Source: Proteobacteria bacterium SG_bin5
Lineage (GTDB): Bacteria > Pseudomonadota > Alphaproteobacteria > Sphingomonadales > Sphingomonadaceae
Direction: 5' to 3'
NCBI GenBank assembly: GCA_002083475.1
Contig: LWDI01000040.1
Coordinates: forward strand, 640 to 23,251
Length of the DNA stretch: 22,612 bases
Under the pieces are notes generated by a model. It saw only the letters and a program-made list of their open reading frames with translations, did no database searches and was not told where the DNA came from. Position numbers and translations under genes: made by a program. Numbering within the stretch: position 1 is the first letter of the stretch; each line of letters starts with the position of its first letter. This document shows positions 14,392 to 20,905 of this stretch, in pieces.

Positions 14392-14572
14392 GCGCGGAGG
14401 CGCGGAGGAAGTTCGAAGGTCACCTGCCCAAGATCCGTCGCCCCTGCGAAGGCAGGGGCCTCGAGCCGGTGATGCGCACCATTGGCCAAAGGCCCCAGCT
14501 TTCGCTGGGGCGACGTCCTTCGTTTCCAAACTCGGCGCCCTTCCTCCGCGCCGCCGCGCCTCCGCGCGAACG
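14392..14572. repeat. Outer inverted repeat enclosing 80-base copy 2
   Basis: The left arm GCGCGGAGGCGCGGAGGAAG (14392-14411) is matched in inverse at 14540-14572, where one extra GCGCGGCG-like unit is present. Same arm family as 5446-5636. The 80-base repeat 14436-14515 lies inside. This fills most of the 284-base gap between the GH130-like and glycosyltransferase genes; nothing else is seen there. Confidence 0.72.
14436..14515. repeat. 80-base double-hairpin repeat, copy 2
   Basis: Same frame as copy 1 (CGTCGCC...GGCGACG, 80 bases). Hairpin A is GCCCCTG-CGAAGG-CAGGGGC and hairpin B is GCCCCAGC-TTTC-GCTGGGGC. Relative to copy 1, each stem carries a paired substitution that keeps base pairing. 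Confidence 0.88.
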
Positions 14573-14655
14573 AAAACCTTCTTCCTTCCCGCCGCGCCGG
14601 CCCCGGCACCCGAAACCGATGACGCCCGCCGCCAACCCCGCTATGAGCGCCCCCC

Positions 14656-15789
14656 ATGGCGCAGCCCCTCCACATCCTCCACCTTCATTCGAGTTTCGAC
14701 CTGGGCGGCAAGGAAGCCCGCGCGGTGCGCCTGATGAACGCGTTCGGCGACCGCGCGCGGCACATGATCGTCTCGGGCGTGCCCGGCGCGCTCGGCGCAC
14801 GCGACGCGATCGACAAGCGCATCAAATATGAAATCGCGCAAGAGCAGCTGCCGCTCACCGGCCGCCCCTCGGTCGATCGCTATCAGGCGATCGCGCGCTA
14901 TATGCTGCGCTTCGATCTGGTGCTGACGTATAACTGGGGCGCGATCGACGGGGTGATGGCGCGCCGCGTGTTCGGCAAGCGCCAGCCGGGGCTCGTCCAT
15001 CACGAGGATGGCTTCAATGCCGACGAGGCCGGCGGGCTCAAGCGCGAGCGTAACCTCTATCGCCGCTTCGCGCTCGGCGCGGCGCACGCGCTGGTCGTGC
15101 CCTCGCTAGTGCTCGAGGATATCGCGCTCGGCATTTGGAAACAGCCGCGCGCGCGCGTCCACCGGATCAGCAACGGCATTCCGGTCGCGCGCTATGCCAA
15201 GCCCGATCCGCGCGCGCTGCCCGGCGTCGAGCGGCGCGAGGGGGAGATATTGATCGGCGCGATCGCGGGGTTGCGCGAGGTGAAGGATTTGCCGCTGCTC
15301 GTCCGCGCGGTCGGCGGCCTCTCCAGCCGGGTGCGGCTGGTGATCGTGGGCGAGGGGCCCGAGCGCGCCCGGATCGAGGCGACCGCGCGCGCGATGGGGA
15401 TGGCCGACCGCGTCCATCTCCCCGGCTTTCTGCCCCAGCCCGAGCGCTATGTCGGGCTGTTCGATATCGTCGCGCTCTCGTCCTATAGCGAGCAATTCCC
15501 GATTTCGATCGTCGAGGCGATGGCGGCGGGCAAGCCGGTGGTGGCGCCACCGGTGGGCGATGTGCCGGTGATGGTCGCGCCCGAAAATCTGCCCTTCATC
15601 GCCAAGCACCGCGACGAGGTGCATCTGCGTGACGCGCTCCAGCTGCTCGCGCAAGACCCCGAGGCGCGCGCGCGTGTCGGCGCCGCCAATCGCGCGCGCG
15701 CCGCGGCCGAGTTCGACGAAGCGCGGATGATCGCCGCTTATGCCCGGCTCTATGCGTCGGCGGCCGGACGGAACGGCGCGCTTGGCTGA
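14656..15789 (+). CDS. GT4-family glycosyltransferase
   Basis: 377 residues, GT-B fold. Transfers a sugar from a nucleotide-sugar donor, probably to a cell-surface glycan or lipid; donor and acceptor are not known. The N-terminal acceptor domain starts HILHLHSSFDLGGKEARAVRLM (G17-G18 loop). The C-terminal donor domain has RISNGIPVARY (170-180), GAIAGLREVKDLPLLVRAV, VIVGEGPERARIE, VHLPGF and the E-x7-E motif EQFPISIVE (E279, E287), followed by AMAAGKPVVAPPVGDVP. No signal or membrane segment, so it acts on the cytoplasmic face. ATG 14656 is the first in-frame start that fits the domain. Upstream lie nested repeats. Confidence 0.92.
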   Translation: MAQPLHILHLHSSFDLGGKEARAVRLMNAFGDRARHMIVSGVPGALGARDAIDKRIKYEIAQEQLPLTGRPSVDRYQAIARYMLRFDLVLTYNWGAIDGVMARRVFGKRQPGLVHHEDGFNADEAGGLKRERNLYRRFALGAAHALVVPSLVLEDIALGIWKQPRARVHRISNGIPVARYAKPDPRALPGVERREGEILIGAIAGLREVKDLPLLVRAVGGLSSRVRLVIVGEGPERARIEATARAMGMADRVHLPGFLPQPERYVGLFDIVALSSYSEQFPISIVEAMAAGKPVVAPPVGDVPVMVAPENLPFIAKHRDEVHLRDALQLLAQDPEARARVGAANRARAAAEFDEARMIAAYARLYASAAGRNGALG

Positions 15790-15873
15790 GCGCTTTGGGG
15801 GTCGCTTCCTGGCAGAATTGTGCTAGAAATGTGGCAGCGGTGTTTGTCGCCAGGCGCGGCCTTCGCGCGAGTT

Positions 15874-15877
15874 GGAG
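15874..15877 (+). promoter_or_regulatory. Ribosome binding site fixing a GTG start
   Basis: GGAG lies six bases before GTG 15884. The longer frame from TTG 15872 would place this site inside the coding sequence, so GTG 15884 is preferred. Confidence 0.7.
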
Positions 15878-15883
15878 AGTTAC

Positions 15884-17287
15884 GTGTTCAAAGGTGTGCG
15901 GCCGATCCTCTATGGCGGCCAGGAAGTGTGGCCGCTGATCGAAGGCGGCAAGGGCGTATCGGCCACCAATCATGCGAGCGCGGGCGCCTGGGCGGCGGCG
16001 GGGGGCATCGGCACCGTTTCGGCGGTGAATGCCGACAGCTACGACGCCGACGGCCGAATCATCCCGCAAATCTACCGCGCGCTCACCCGCCGCGAGCGGC
16101 ACGAGGAACTGATCAACTATGCGATCGAGGGCGCGGTGCAGCAGGTGCGCCGCGCGTGGGAGATCGCCGGCGGCAAGGGCGCGATCAACATCAACGTGCT
16201 GTGGGAGATGGGCGGCGCGCAGCGCGTGCTCCACGGCGTGCTGGAGCGCACCCGCGGCATGGTGGCGGGGGTCACCTGCGGCGCGGGGATGCCCTATAAG
16301 CTTTCCGAGATCGCGTCGCATTACGGCGTTTCCTATCTGCCGATCGTCAGTTCGGCGCGCGCTTTCCGCGCGCTGTGGAAGCGCGCTTATTCCAAGGCGG
16401 CGGAATGGCTCGCGGCGGTGGTTTACGAGGACCCCTGGCTCGCCGGCGGCCACAACGGCCTGTCGAACGCCGAGGACCCGCGCGCGCCGCAAGACCCCTA
16501 CCCCCGCGTGAAAGCGCTGCGCGAGACGATGCGCGAGGGCGGCATTTCGGACGAGGTGCCGATCGTGATGGCGGGCGGCGTCTGGTATCTGCGCGATTGG
16601 GAAAATTGGATCGACAATCCCGAATTGGGCGCGATCGCCTTCCAATTCGGCACGCGCCCCTTGCTCACCCAGGAAAGCCCGATCCCCCAGGCGTGGAAGG
16701 ACAAGCTCACGCATATCGAGCCGGGCGAGGTGCTGCTCCACCGTTTCTCGCCGACGGGCTTTTATTCGAGCGCGGTCCGCAACCCGTTCCTGCGCGCGCT
16801 GGAGGCGCGATCGGACCGCCAAATCCCCTATTCCACCGAGCAAGCCGGCGATCACCAATATCAACTCGACGTCGGCGTGAAGGGCAAGAATTTCTGGGTG
16901 ACGCTGGGCGATTTGCAGCGCGCGCGCGTTTGGCACGGCCATGGCTTCACAGAGGCGCTGAAAACGCCCGACAATACGCTGGTATTTGTAACCGCCGAGG
17001 AAAAGGCCGAAATCCGCAAGGATCAGGCCGATTGCATGGGCTGCCTCAGCCAATGCCAATTCTCGTCCTGGGCGGACAGCGAGACCAATTCGACCGGGCG
17101 CCTCGCCGATCCGCGCAGCTTCTGCATCCAGAAGACGCTGCAAGACATCGCCCATGGCGGCGATCCCGAGCGCAATCTGATGTTCGCGGGCCACGCGGCC
17201 TATAAGTTCAAGCAGGACCCCTTCTATTCCAACGGCTTCGTGCCGACGGTGAAGCAGCTGGTCGACCGGATTCTCACCGGGGATTGA
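15884..17287 (+). CDS. Nitronate monooxygenase-like FMN protein with C-terminal Cys cluster
   Basis: 467 residues from GTG 15884. The first two-thirds is a TIM-barrel flavoprotein of the 2-nitropropane dioxygenase/nitronate monooxygenase group: EGGKGVSATNHASAGAWAAAGG near the start, AGVTCGAGMP at 128-137, WLAGGHNG at 185-192 with the usual active-site His (H190), and the FMN phosphate region VMAGGVW at 228-234 and FQFGTRPL. The remaining part is an extension beyond the usual 320-380 residues, containing C384-x2-C387-x3-C391 and C414, which looks like a metal or Fe-S site. The real substrate is unknown; detoxifying nitronates is only the family default. It stands alone between a glycosyltransferase and a MarR regulator. 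Confidence 0.82.
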   Translation: MFKGVRPILYGGQEVWPLIEGGKGVSATNHASAGAWAAAGGIGTVSAVNADSYDADGRIIPQIYRALTRRERHEELINYAIEGAVQQVRRAWEIAGGKGAININVLWEMGGAQRVLHGVLERTRGMVAGVTCGAGMPYKLSEIASHYGVSYLPIVSSARAFRALWKRAYSKAAEWLAAVVYEDPWLAGGHNGLSNAEDPRAPQDPYPRVKALRETMREGGISDEVPIVMAGGVWYLRDWENWIDNPELGAIAFQFGTRPLLTQESPIPQAWKDKLTHIEPGEVLLHRFSPTGFYSSAVRNPFLRALEARSDRQIPYSTEQAGDHQYQLDVGVKGKNFWVTLGDLQRARVWHGHGFTEALKTPDNTLVFVTAEEKAEIRKDQADCMGCLSQCQFSSWADSETNSTGRLADPRSFCIQKTLQDIAHGGDPERNLMFAGHAAYKFKQDPFYSNGFVPTVKQLVDRILTGD

Positions 17288-17296
17288 GCCCCGAAA

Positions 17297-17313
17297 TGTA
17301 AACCCGGTTGACA
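17297..17313 (+). promoter_or_regulatory. Palindromic operator candidate 1 for the MarR gene
   Basis: TGTAAACC-C-GGTTGACA, eight-base arms with one mismatch. It includes a good -35 hexamer, TTGACA (17308-17313). Its centre is 32 bases, about three helical turns, from operator 2. Confidence 0.7.
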
Positions 17314-17328
17314 AATTCTCGCGCGAAA

Positions 17329-17345
17329 TGTCAACCGGGTTGACA
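17329..17345 (+). promoter_or_regulatory. Palindromic operator candidate 2 overlapping the MarR start
   Basis: TGTCAACC-G-GGTTGACA, perfect eight-base arms. Its last base is the A of the ATG at 17345, so bound regulator would cover the transcription start and first codon. Probable autorepression site. Confidence 0.75.
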
Positions 17346-17821
17346 TGAGCGACGATCTGGAAAGCCTGCTCGACGCGGTGAACGCCGCCGCCAACCGCCA
17401 CGCGCTGCTCGCCGAGGCACTGCATGCCCCGTTCGGCTTATCCGCCGGGATGCGCTCGCTGTTGCTGCTGCTGGCGGGCGGCGAGGCGCTGACCTTGTCC
17501 GAGATCGCCGAGCGCCGCGCGGTGTCGCGCCAGTTCATCCAAAAGCTCGCCACGCCGCTGATCGCGCAGGGCCTGCTCCTCGCCGAGCCCAACCCGCGCC
17601 ACAAGCGATCGCCCAAATTGCGGCTGAGCGATTGGGGGCAGCGCATCGTCGCCAAGCTGCGCCAGCGCGAGGCGGCGGCGCACGGCGCGATCCTCGCCGC
17701 GCTCCCCGCCGAGGCGCGCGCCCAGACGCGCTCGGCGCTCGAAACGCTCGCGGCCGCGCTCGCCGCGGCTATGCCGGATAGTCCGCCCGTAGAAAATAAA
17801 GCCCGTCGGGCGGCGCGTTGA
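17345..17821 (+). CDS. MarR-family transcriptional regulator
   Basis: 158 residues. A helical start, then a winged helix-turn-helix at about residues 33-100: LSEIAERRAVSRQFIQKLATPLIAQGLL is the recognition part and EPNPRHKRSPKLRLSDWG the wing, followed by the dimer helices. MarR proteins bind palindromes as dimers and are released by small ligands. Two 17-base palindromes lie in the 57-base upstream gap, the second touching the start codon, so it probably represses itself. No Shine-Dalgarno sequence is visible, and with TTGACA at 17308 the transcript may be leaderless. The last 18 codons overlap the end of convergent truA by 53 bases. The ligand is unknown; the upstream flavoprotein gene is a possible but unproven target. 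Confidence 0.88.
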   Translation: MSDDLESLLDAVNAAANRHALLAEALHAPFGLSAGMRSLLLLLAGGEALTLSEIAERRAVSRQFIQKLATPLIAQGLLLAEPNPRHKRSPKLRLSDWGQRIVAKLRQREAAAHGAILAALPAEARAQTRSALETLAAALAAAMPDSPPVENKARRAAR

Positions 17822-18512
17822 GGCCAAGCGCGGCGCGATCGCGCGCGTCGAGCGCGGCGCGCAGATCCTCGGGACTCCATTTGCCCTGGCCGACCAAAGC
17901 GAGACAGCCGACCATCGAGCGCACTTGATGATGCAGGAACGAGCGCGCCGAGGCGAAGACGCGAATCACCTCGCCTTCGCGCACCACGTTGAGCCGATCG
18001 AGCGTACGCAAGGGGCTGTCGGCCTGGCAATGGACCGAGCGGAAGGTCGTGAAATCATGCCGCCCGACGAGGAGCGCCGCGCCCTCGGCCATCGCCGCCT
18101 CGTCGAGCGGCACCGGCACCCGCCAGGCGAGGCCACGCTCGAAGGTGAGCGGGGCGCGGCGGTTGACGATGCGATATTCATAATGGCGCGCCACGCAGGA
18201 AAAGCGCGCGTGCCAATCCTCGGCGACCTCGACGCAATCGGTGATCGCGACCGGATCGGGGCGGAGCAGCGCGTTCAGCCCCTCCATCAGCCGAAAGGGC
18301 GTGATCGAACGCGACAGATCGACATGCGCGCGCATCGCGCGGCCATGGACGCCCGCATCGGTGCGCCCCGCGCAGTGGAGCTTCGCGACCTCGTGCGCGA
18401 GGCGGGCGAGGGCGTTCTCGATCGCTTCCTGCACGCTCGGCCCATGCGCCTGGCGCTGCCAGCCCATGAAGGGGCGGCCATCATATTCCACGGTGAGCGC
18501 GAAGCGAGTCAC
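17769..18512 (-). CDS. truA: tRNA pseudouridine(38-40) synthase TruA
   Basis: 247 residues. Isomerises uridines 38, 39 and 40 of tRNA anticodon arms to pseudouridine. The catalytic Asp is D52 in AGRTDAGVHG. Other family stretches are VEYDGRPFMGWQRQ near the start, FSCVARHYEYRI, HDFTTFRS, FLHHQVRSMVG and a C-terminal PPDGLYFLRADYP. The start is GTG 18512, which overlaps the fmt TGA by four bases (GTGA), so translation is coupled to fmt. The 3' end overlaps the MarR gene by 53 bases, and both C termini look genuine: GLYFLRADYP is the normal TruA end. Confidence 0.96.
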   Translation of the reverse strand: MTRFALTVEYDGRPFMGWQRQAHGPSVQEAIENALARLAHEVAKLHCAGRTDAGVHGRAMRAHVDLSRSITPFRLMEGLNALLRPDPVAITDCVEVAEDWHARFSCVARHYEYRIVNRRAPLTFERGLAWRVPVPLDEAAMAEGAALLVGRHDFTTFRSVHCQADSPLRTLDRLNVVREGEVIRVFASARSFLHHQVRSMVGCLALVGQGKWSPEDLRAALDARDRAALGLNAPPDGLYFLRADYPA

Positions 18513-19411
18513 AGCCGGGTGCCGGGCGGGATGGGGAAGCCGCGCAGCAGCTCGGCCGGCGTCAGCGCCGTGCGGCCGGCGCGCTGGACGAGCGTGGGGC
18601 GGAGCGCCCCCTCGGCGCAGGCGATGGTGAGCGCCGCGTCGAGCACCGTCCCGGGCGCGCCTTCGCCCTCCGCGATCTCGCCCGCGAGCAATTTGATGCG
18701 CTCACCGCCATGTTCGAAAAAGGCGCCGGGGGCAGGGTTGAACGCGCGGATGTGCCGTTCGACTTGCAGCGCGCCCACCGTCCAGTCGATCCGCGCCTCG
18801 GCCTTCTCGATCTTGCTCGCATAGGTGATGCCGTCCTCGGGCTGCGGCGCCGGCGGATGGCCTTCGAGATCGGCGAGGACTTGCACCATCAGCCGCGCGC
18901 CGAGTTCGGCGAGTTCGGCGGTGAGCTCGCCCGCCGTCTTGCGCGCGATCGGGGTCCGCGCCTCCAGCCGCACCGGCCCGGTATCGAGCCCTGCCTCCAT
19001 CTGCATGATGCCGACCCCCGTCTCGGCGTCGCCAGCCAGGATCGCGCGCTGGATGGGCGCGGCGCCGCGCCAGCGGGGGAGCAGCGAGCCATGGACGTTC
19101 AAACAGCCATGGCGTGGTGCCGCGAGCACTGGCTTGGGCAGGATCAGGCCGTATGCGGCGACCACCGCGACATCGGCCTCGAGCGCGGCGAACGCGCCCT
19201 GAGCCTCGGCGTCGCGCAAGCCGAGCGGGGTGTGCACCGGCACCCGCAAGGCTTCCGCCGCCGCCTGAACGGGGGAGGGGGTAAGCGCCTTGCCCCGCCC
19301 CGCGCGGCGCGGCGGTTGGCTGTAGGCGGCGACGATCTCGTGCCCCGCCGCCGCGAGCGCTCGGAGCGTCGGCACGGCGAAATCGGGGGTGCCCATGAAG
19401 ACGATACGCAT
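18509..19411 (-). CDS. fmt: Methionyl-tRNA formyltransferase
   Basis: 300 residues. Transfers a formyl group from 10-formyltetrahydrofolate to Met-tRNA(fMet), making the initiator tRNA. The N-terminal domain has MRIVFMGTPDFAVPTLRAL and the catalytic triad N105 and H107 in NVHGSLLPRWRGAAPIQRA with D143 in MEAGLDTGP. The C-terminal tRNA-binding domain begins near residue 205, with IDWTVGALQVERHIRAFNPAPGAF. ATG 19411 is 52 bases from the divergent recR start. It is followed directly by truA. def, often paired with fmt, lies on the other strand after recR. Confidence 0.97.
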   Translation of the reverse strand: MRIVFMGTPDFAVPTLRALAAAGHEIVAAYSQPPRRAGRGKALTPSPVQAAAEALRVPVHTPLGLRDAEAQGAFAALEADVAVVAAYGLILPKPVLAAPRHGCLNVHGSLLPRWRGAAPIQRAILAGDAETGVGIMQMEAGLDTGPVRLEARTPIARKTAGELTAELAELGARLMVQVLADLEGHPPAPQPEDGITYASKIEKAEARIDWTVGALQVERHIRAFNPAPGAFFEHGGERIKLLAGEIAEGEGAPGTVLDAALTIACAEGALRPTLVQRAGRTALTPAELLRGFPIPPGTRL

Positions 19412-19463
19412 CGCGCCCGTGAAGCGCTTGGCAGCCGCCCGCGCAAGCCCCTATGTCGCCTCC

Positions 19464-20057
19464 ATGTCGCCCGAGATCGAGGCCCTTACCCAAGCGCTCG
19501 CCCGGCTTCCCGGGTTGGGGCCGCGTTCGGCGCGGCGCGCGGTGCTGCATCTGCTCAAGAAGCGCGAGACCGCGCTCGCGCCCTTGCTCGACGCGCTCGC
19601 CGCCGTCTCGGATCGGCTCACCCGCTGCGGCACCTGCGGCAATGTCGATACCAGCGACCCTTGCGCGATTTGCGCCGATCCGCGCCGCGACGCGCGCGCG
19701 CTGTGCGTGGTGGAGGAAGTCGCCGATCTCTGGGCGCTCGATCGCGCGCGACTGTTTCCCGGGCGCTATCACGTGCTCGGCGGGCGACTTTCGGCGCTGG
19801 AGGGGGTGCGGCCCGAGGATTTGAGCATCGACGGCCTCGTCCGCCGGATCGAGGCGGGCGGCATCGACGAAGTCGTGCTCGCGATGAACGCGACGCTCGA
19901 GGGGCAGACCACCGCGCATTATATCGCCGATCGGATCGAGCGCTTCCCGGTGCGCGTCACCCAACTCGCCCACGGCCTGCCGGTGGGGGGCGAGCTCGAT
20001 TATCTCGACGAGGGCACGCTCGCCCAAGCGCTGCGCGCGCGGCGCCCGGTTGCTTGA
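19464..20057 (+). CDS. recR: Recombination mediator protein RecR
   Basis: 197 residues, the usual RecR length. With RecF/RecO it helps load RecA on gapped DNA covered by SSB. Order: helix-hairpin-helix PGLGPRSARRAVLHLL at 16-31, zinc site C55, C58, C67, C70 (CGTCGNVDTSDPCAIC), Toprim domain from CVVEEVADLWALD, and a C-terminal RVTQLAHGLPVGGELDYLDEGTL. Start ATG 19464 gives the family N terminus (SPEIEALTQALARLPGLG). No Shine-Dalgarno sequence is visible, and TTGGCA (19428) with TATGTC (19452), 18 bases apart, would start RNA near the ATG, so a leaderless transcript is possible. No dnaX or YbaB gene, the common neighbour, is next to it. Confidence 0.95.
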   Translation: MSPEIEALTQALARLPGLGPRSARRAVLHLLKKRETALAPLLDALAAVSDRLTRCGTCGNVDTSDPCAICADPRRDARALCVVEEVADLWALDRARLFPGRYHVLGGRLSALEGVRPEDLSIDGLVRRIEAGGIDEVVLAMNATLEGQTTAHYIADRIERFPVRVTQLAHGLPVGGELDYLDEGTLAQALRARRPVA

Positions 20058-20088
20058 CCTTTACGGGACGCGATCTTAGCTGATCGCC

Positions 20089-20616
20089 ATGGCCGTCCGT
20101 CCGATCATCGAGATTCCCGATCCGCGTCTGCGCACCATTTCCGCACCCGTGCCCGAAGTGACCGACGCAACGCGCGCGCTGATCGACGATATGTTCGATT
20201 CGATGTACGCCGCGCGCGGCATCGGCCTCGCGGCGATCCAAATCGGCGAGCCGCAGCGCATCCTGGTGATCGACCTGCAGGAAGAGCAGGACGAAGAAGG
20301 CAAGCCGATCCGCGCGCCGCGCGTGTTCATCAACCCCGAAATCCTCGAGACGAGCGAGGAACGCTCGGTCTATACCGAGGGCTGCCTGTCGGTGCCCGAT
20401 CAATATGCCGATGTCGAACGCCCCGCGCGCTGCCGCGCCCGCTGGCTCGACGCCGAAGGCGGGCGCCACGAGGAAGAGATGGACGGGTTGCTCGCGACCT
20501 GTTTGCAGCATGAGATGGACCATCTGGAAGGCATCATCTTCGTCGACCATCTCTCGCGGCTCAAGCGCGACATGCTGCTCAAGAAGCTCGCCAAGGCGCG
20601 CAAGGCGGCGGCCTGA
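20089..20616 (+). CDS. def: Peptide deformylase
   Basis: 175 residues. Removes the N-formyl group from nascent proteins using an iron or zinc ion. All three motifs are intact: GIGLAAIQ at 44-51, EGCLSVP with metal ligand C99, and QHEMDHLEG with H141, E142 and H145. A basic, Lys/Ala-rich C-terminal helix (LKRDMLLKKLAKARKAAA) follows, which in E. coli helps binding to the ribosome. It starts 31 bases after recR and is likely co-transcribed. Def removes the formyl group put on by Fmt, encoded on the opposite strand just upstream. Confidence 0.97.
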   Translation: MAVRPIIEIPDPRLRTISAPVPEVTDATRALIDDMFDSMYAARGIGLAAIQIGEPQRILVIDLQEEQDEEGKPIRAPRVFINPEILETSEERSVYTEGCLSVPDQYADVERPARCRARWLDAEGGRHEEEMDGLLATCLQHEMDHLEGIIFVDHLSRLKRDMLLKKLAKARKAAA

Positions 20617-20650
20617 ACGTCTGATTGCCGGGTAAGACTTTCCCCCTCGA

Positions 20651-20811
20651 CGTCATCCCCGCGAAGGCGGGGATCCCTTCCGGCTGGCCCCGCTCGTCGG
20701 CACCACCCCAGAGGTGGCCGCCGCGCCCGACGCCCGAGGCCAGCCCGAATGGGTTCCCGCTTTCGCGGGAATGACGGCCCGAATGGATTCCCGCTTTCGC
20801 GGGAATGACGG
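20651..20811. repeat. REP-like mosaic with two tandem 34-base units and an inverse copy
   Basis: Units 20744-20777 and 20778-20811 are identical except for one base and each contains TTCCCGC-TTTC-GCGGGAA then TGACGG. An inverse copy is at 20651-20676 (CGTCATCCCCGCGAAGGCGG...), in which the stem change TTCCC/GGGAA to TCCCC/GGGGA is paired. GGCTGGCC (20682-20689) pairs with GGCCAGCC (20738-20745), so the block can fold as one large palindrome. It fills most of the 289-base def-GST gap. This CGTCATTCCCGCGAAAGCGGG type is widespread in bacteria. Confidence 0.85.
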
Positions 20812-20893
20812 AAAGTGGCGGGGGTCTCTCGCGGAAACTCGTTCCCCGCTTGCCGTTTCGCCACCGCCCGGGCACAGCCGAGCCCGCAACGAT

Positions 20894-20898
20894 AGGAG
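20894..20898 (+). promoter_or_regulatory. Ribosome binding site fixing a TTG start
   Basis: AGGAG seven bases before TTG 20906; no ATG or GTG at a matching distance is in frame. It supports the rare TTG start of the GST-fold gene. Confidence 0.75.
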
Positions 20899-20905
20899 AG
20901 GCTAG

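Noticed and set aside
13164..14515. Flanking repeats as ends of an insertion sequence or transposon
   Set aside because: The copies are direct, not inverted, no transposase is encoded between them, and the same element type is an internally palindromic intergenic repeat.
15596..17425. Minus-strand open frame of 609 codons
   Set aside because: Antisense to the nitronate monooxygenase-like gene and crossing its promoter; no protein family seen.
18702..20083. Long open frames on both strands (441 and 457 codons)
   Set aside because: Shadows of fmt and recR, both of which are complete and recognisable.
20744..20811. Direct 34-base repeats as a possible CRISPR array
   Set aside because: Only two copies, directly abutting with no spacer, and each contains a hairpin of the REP type.
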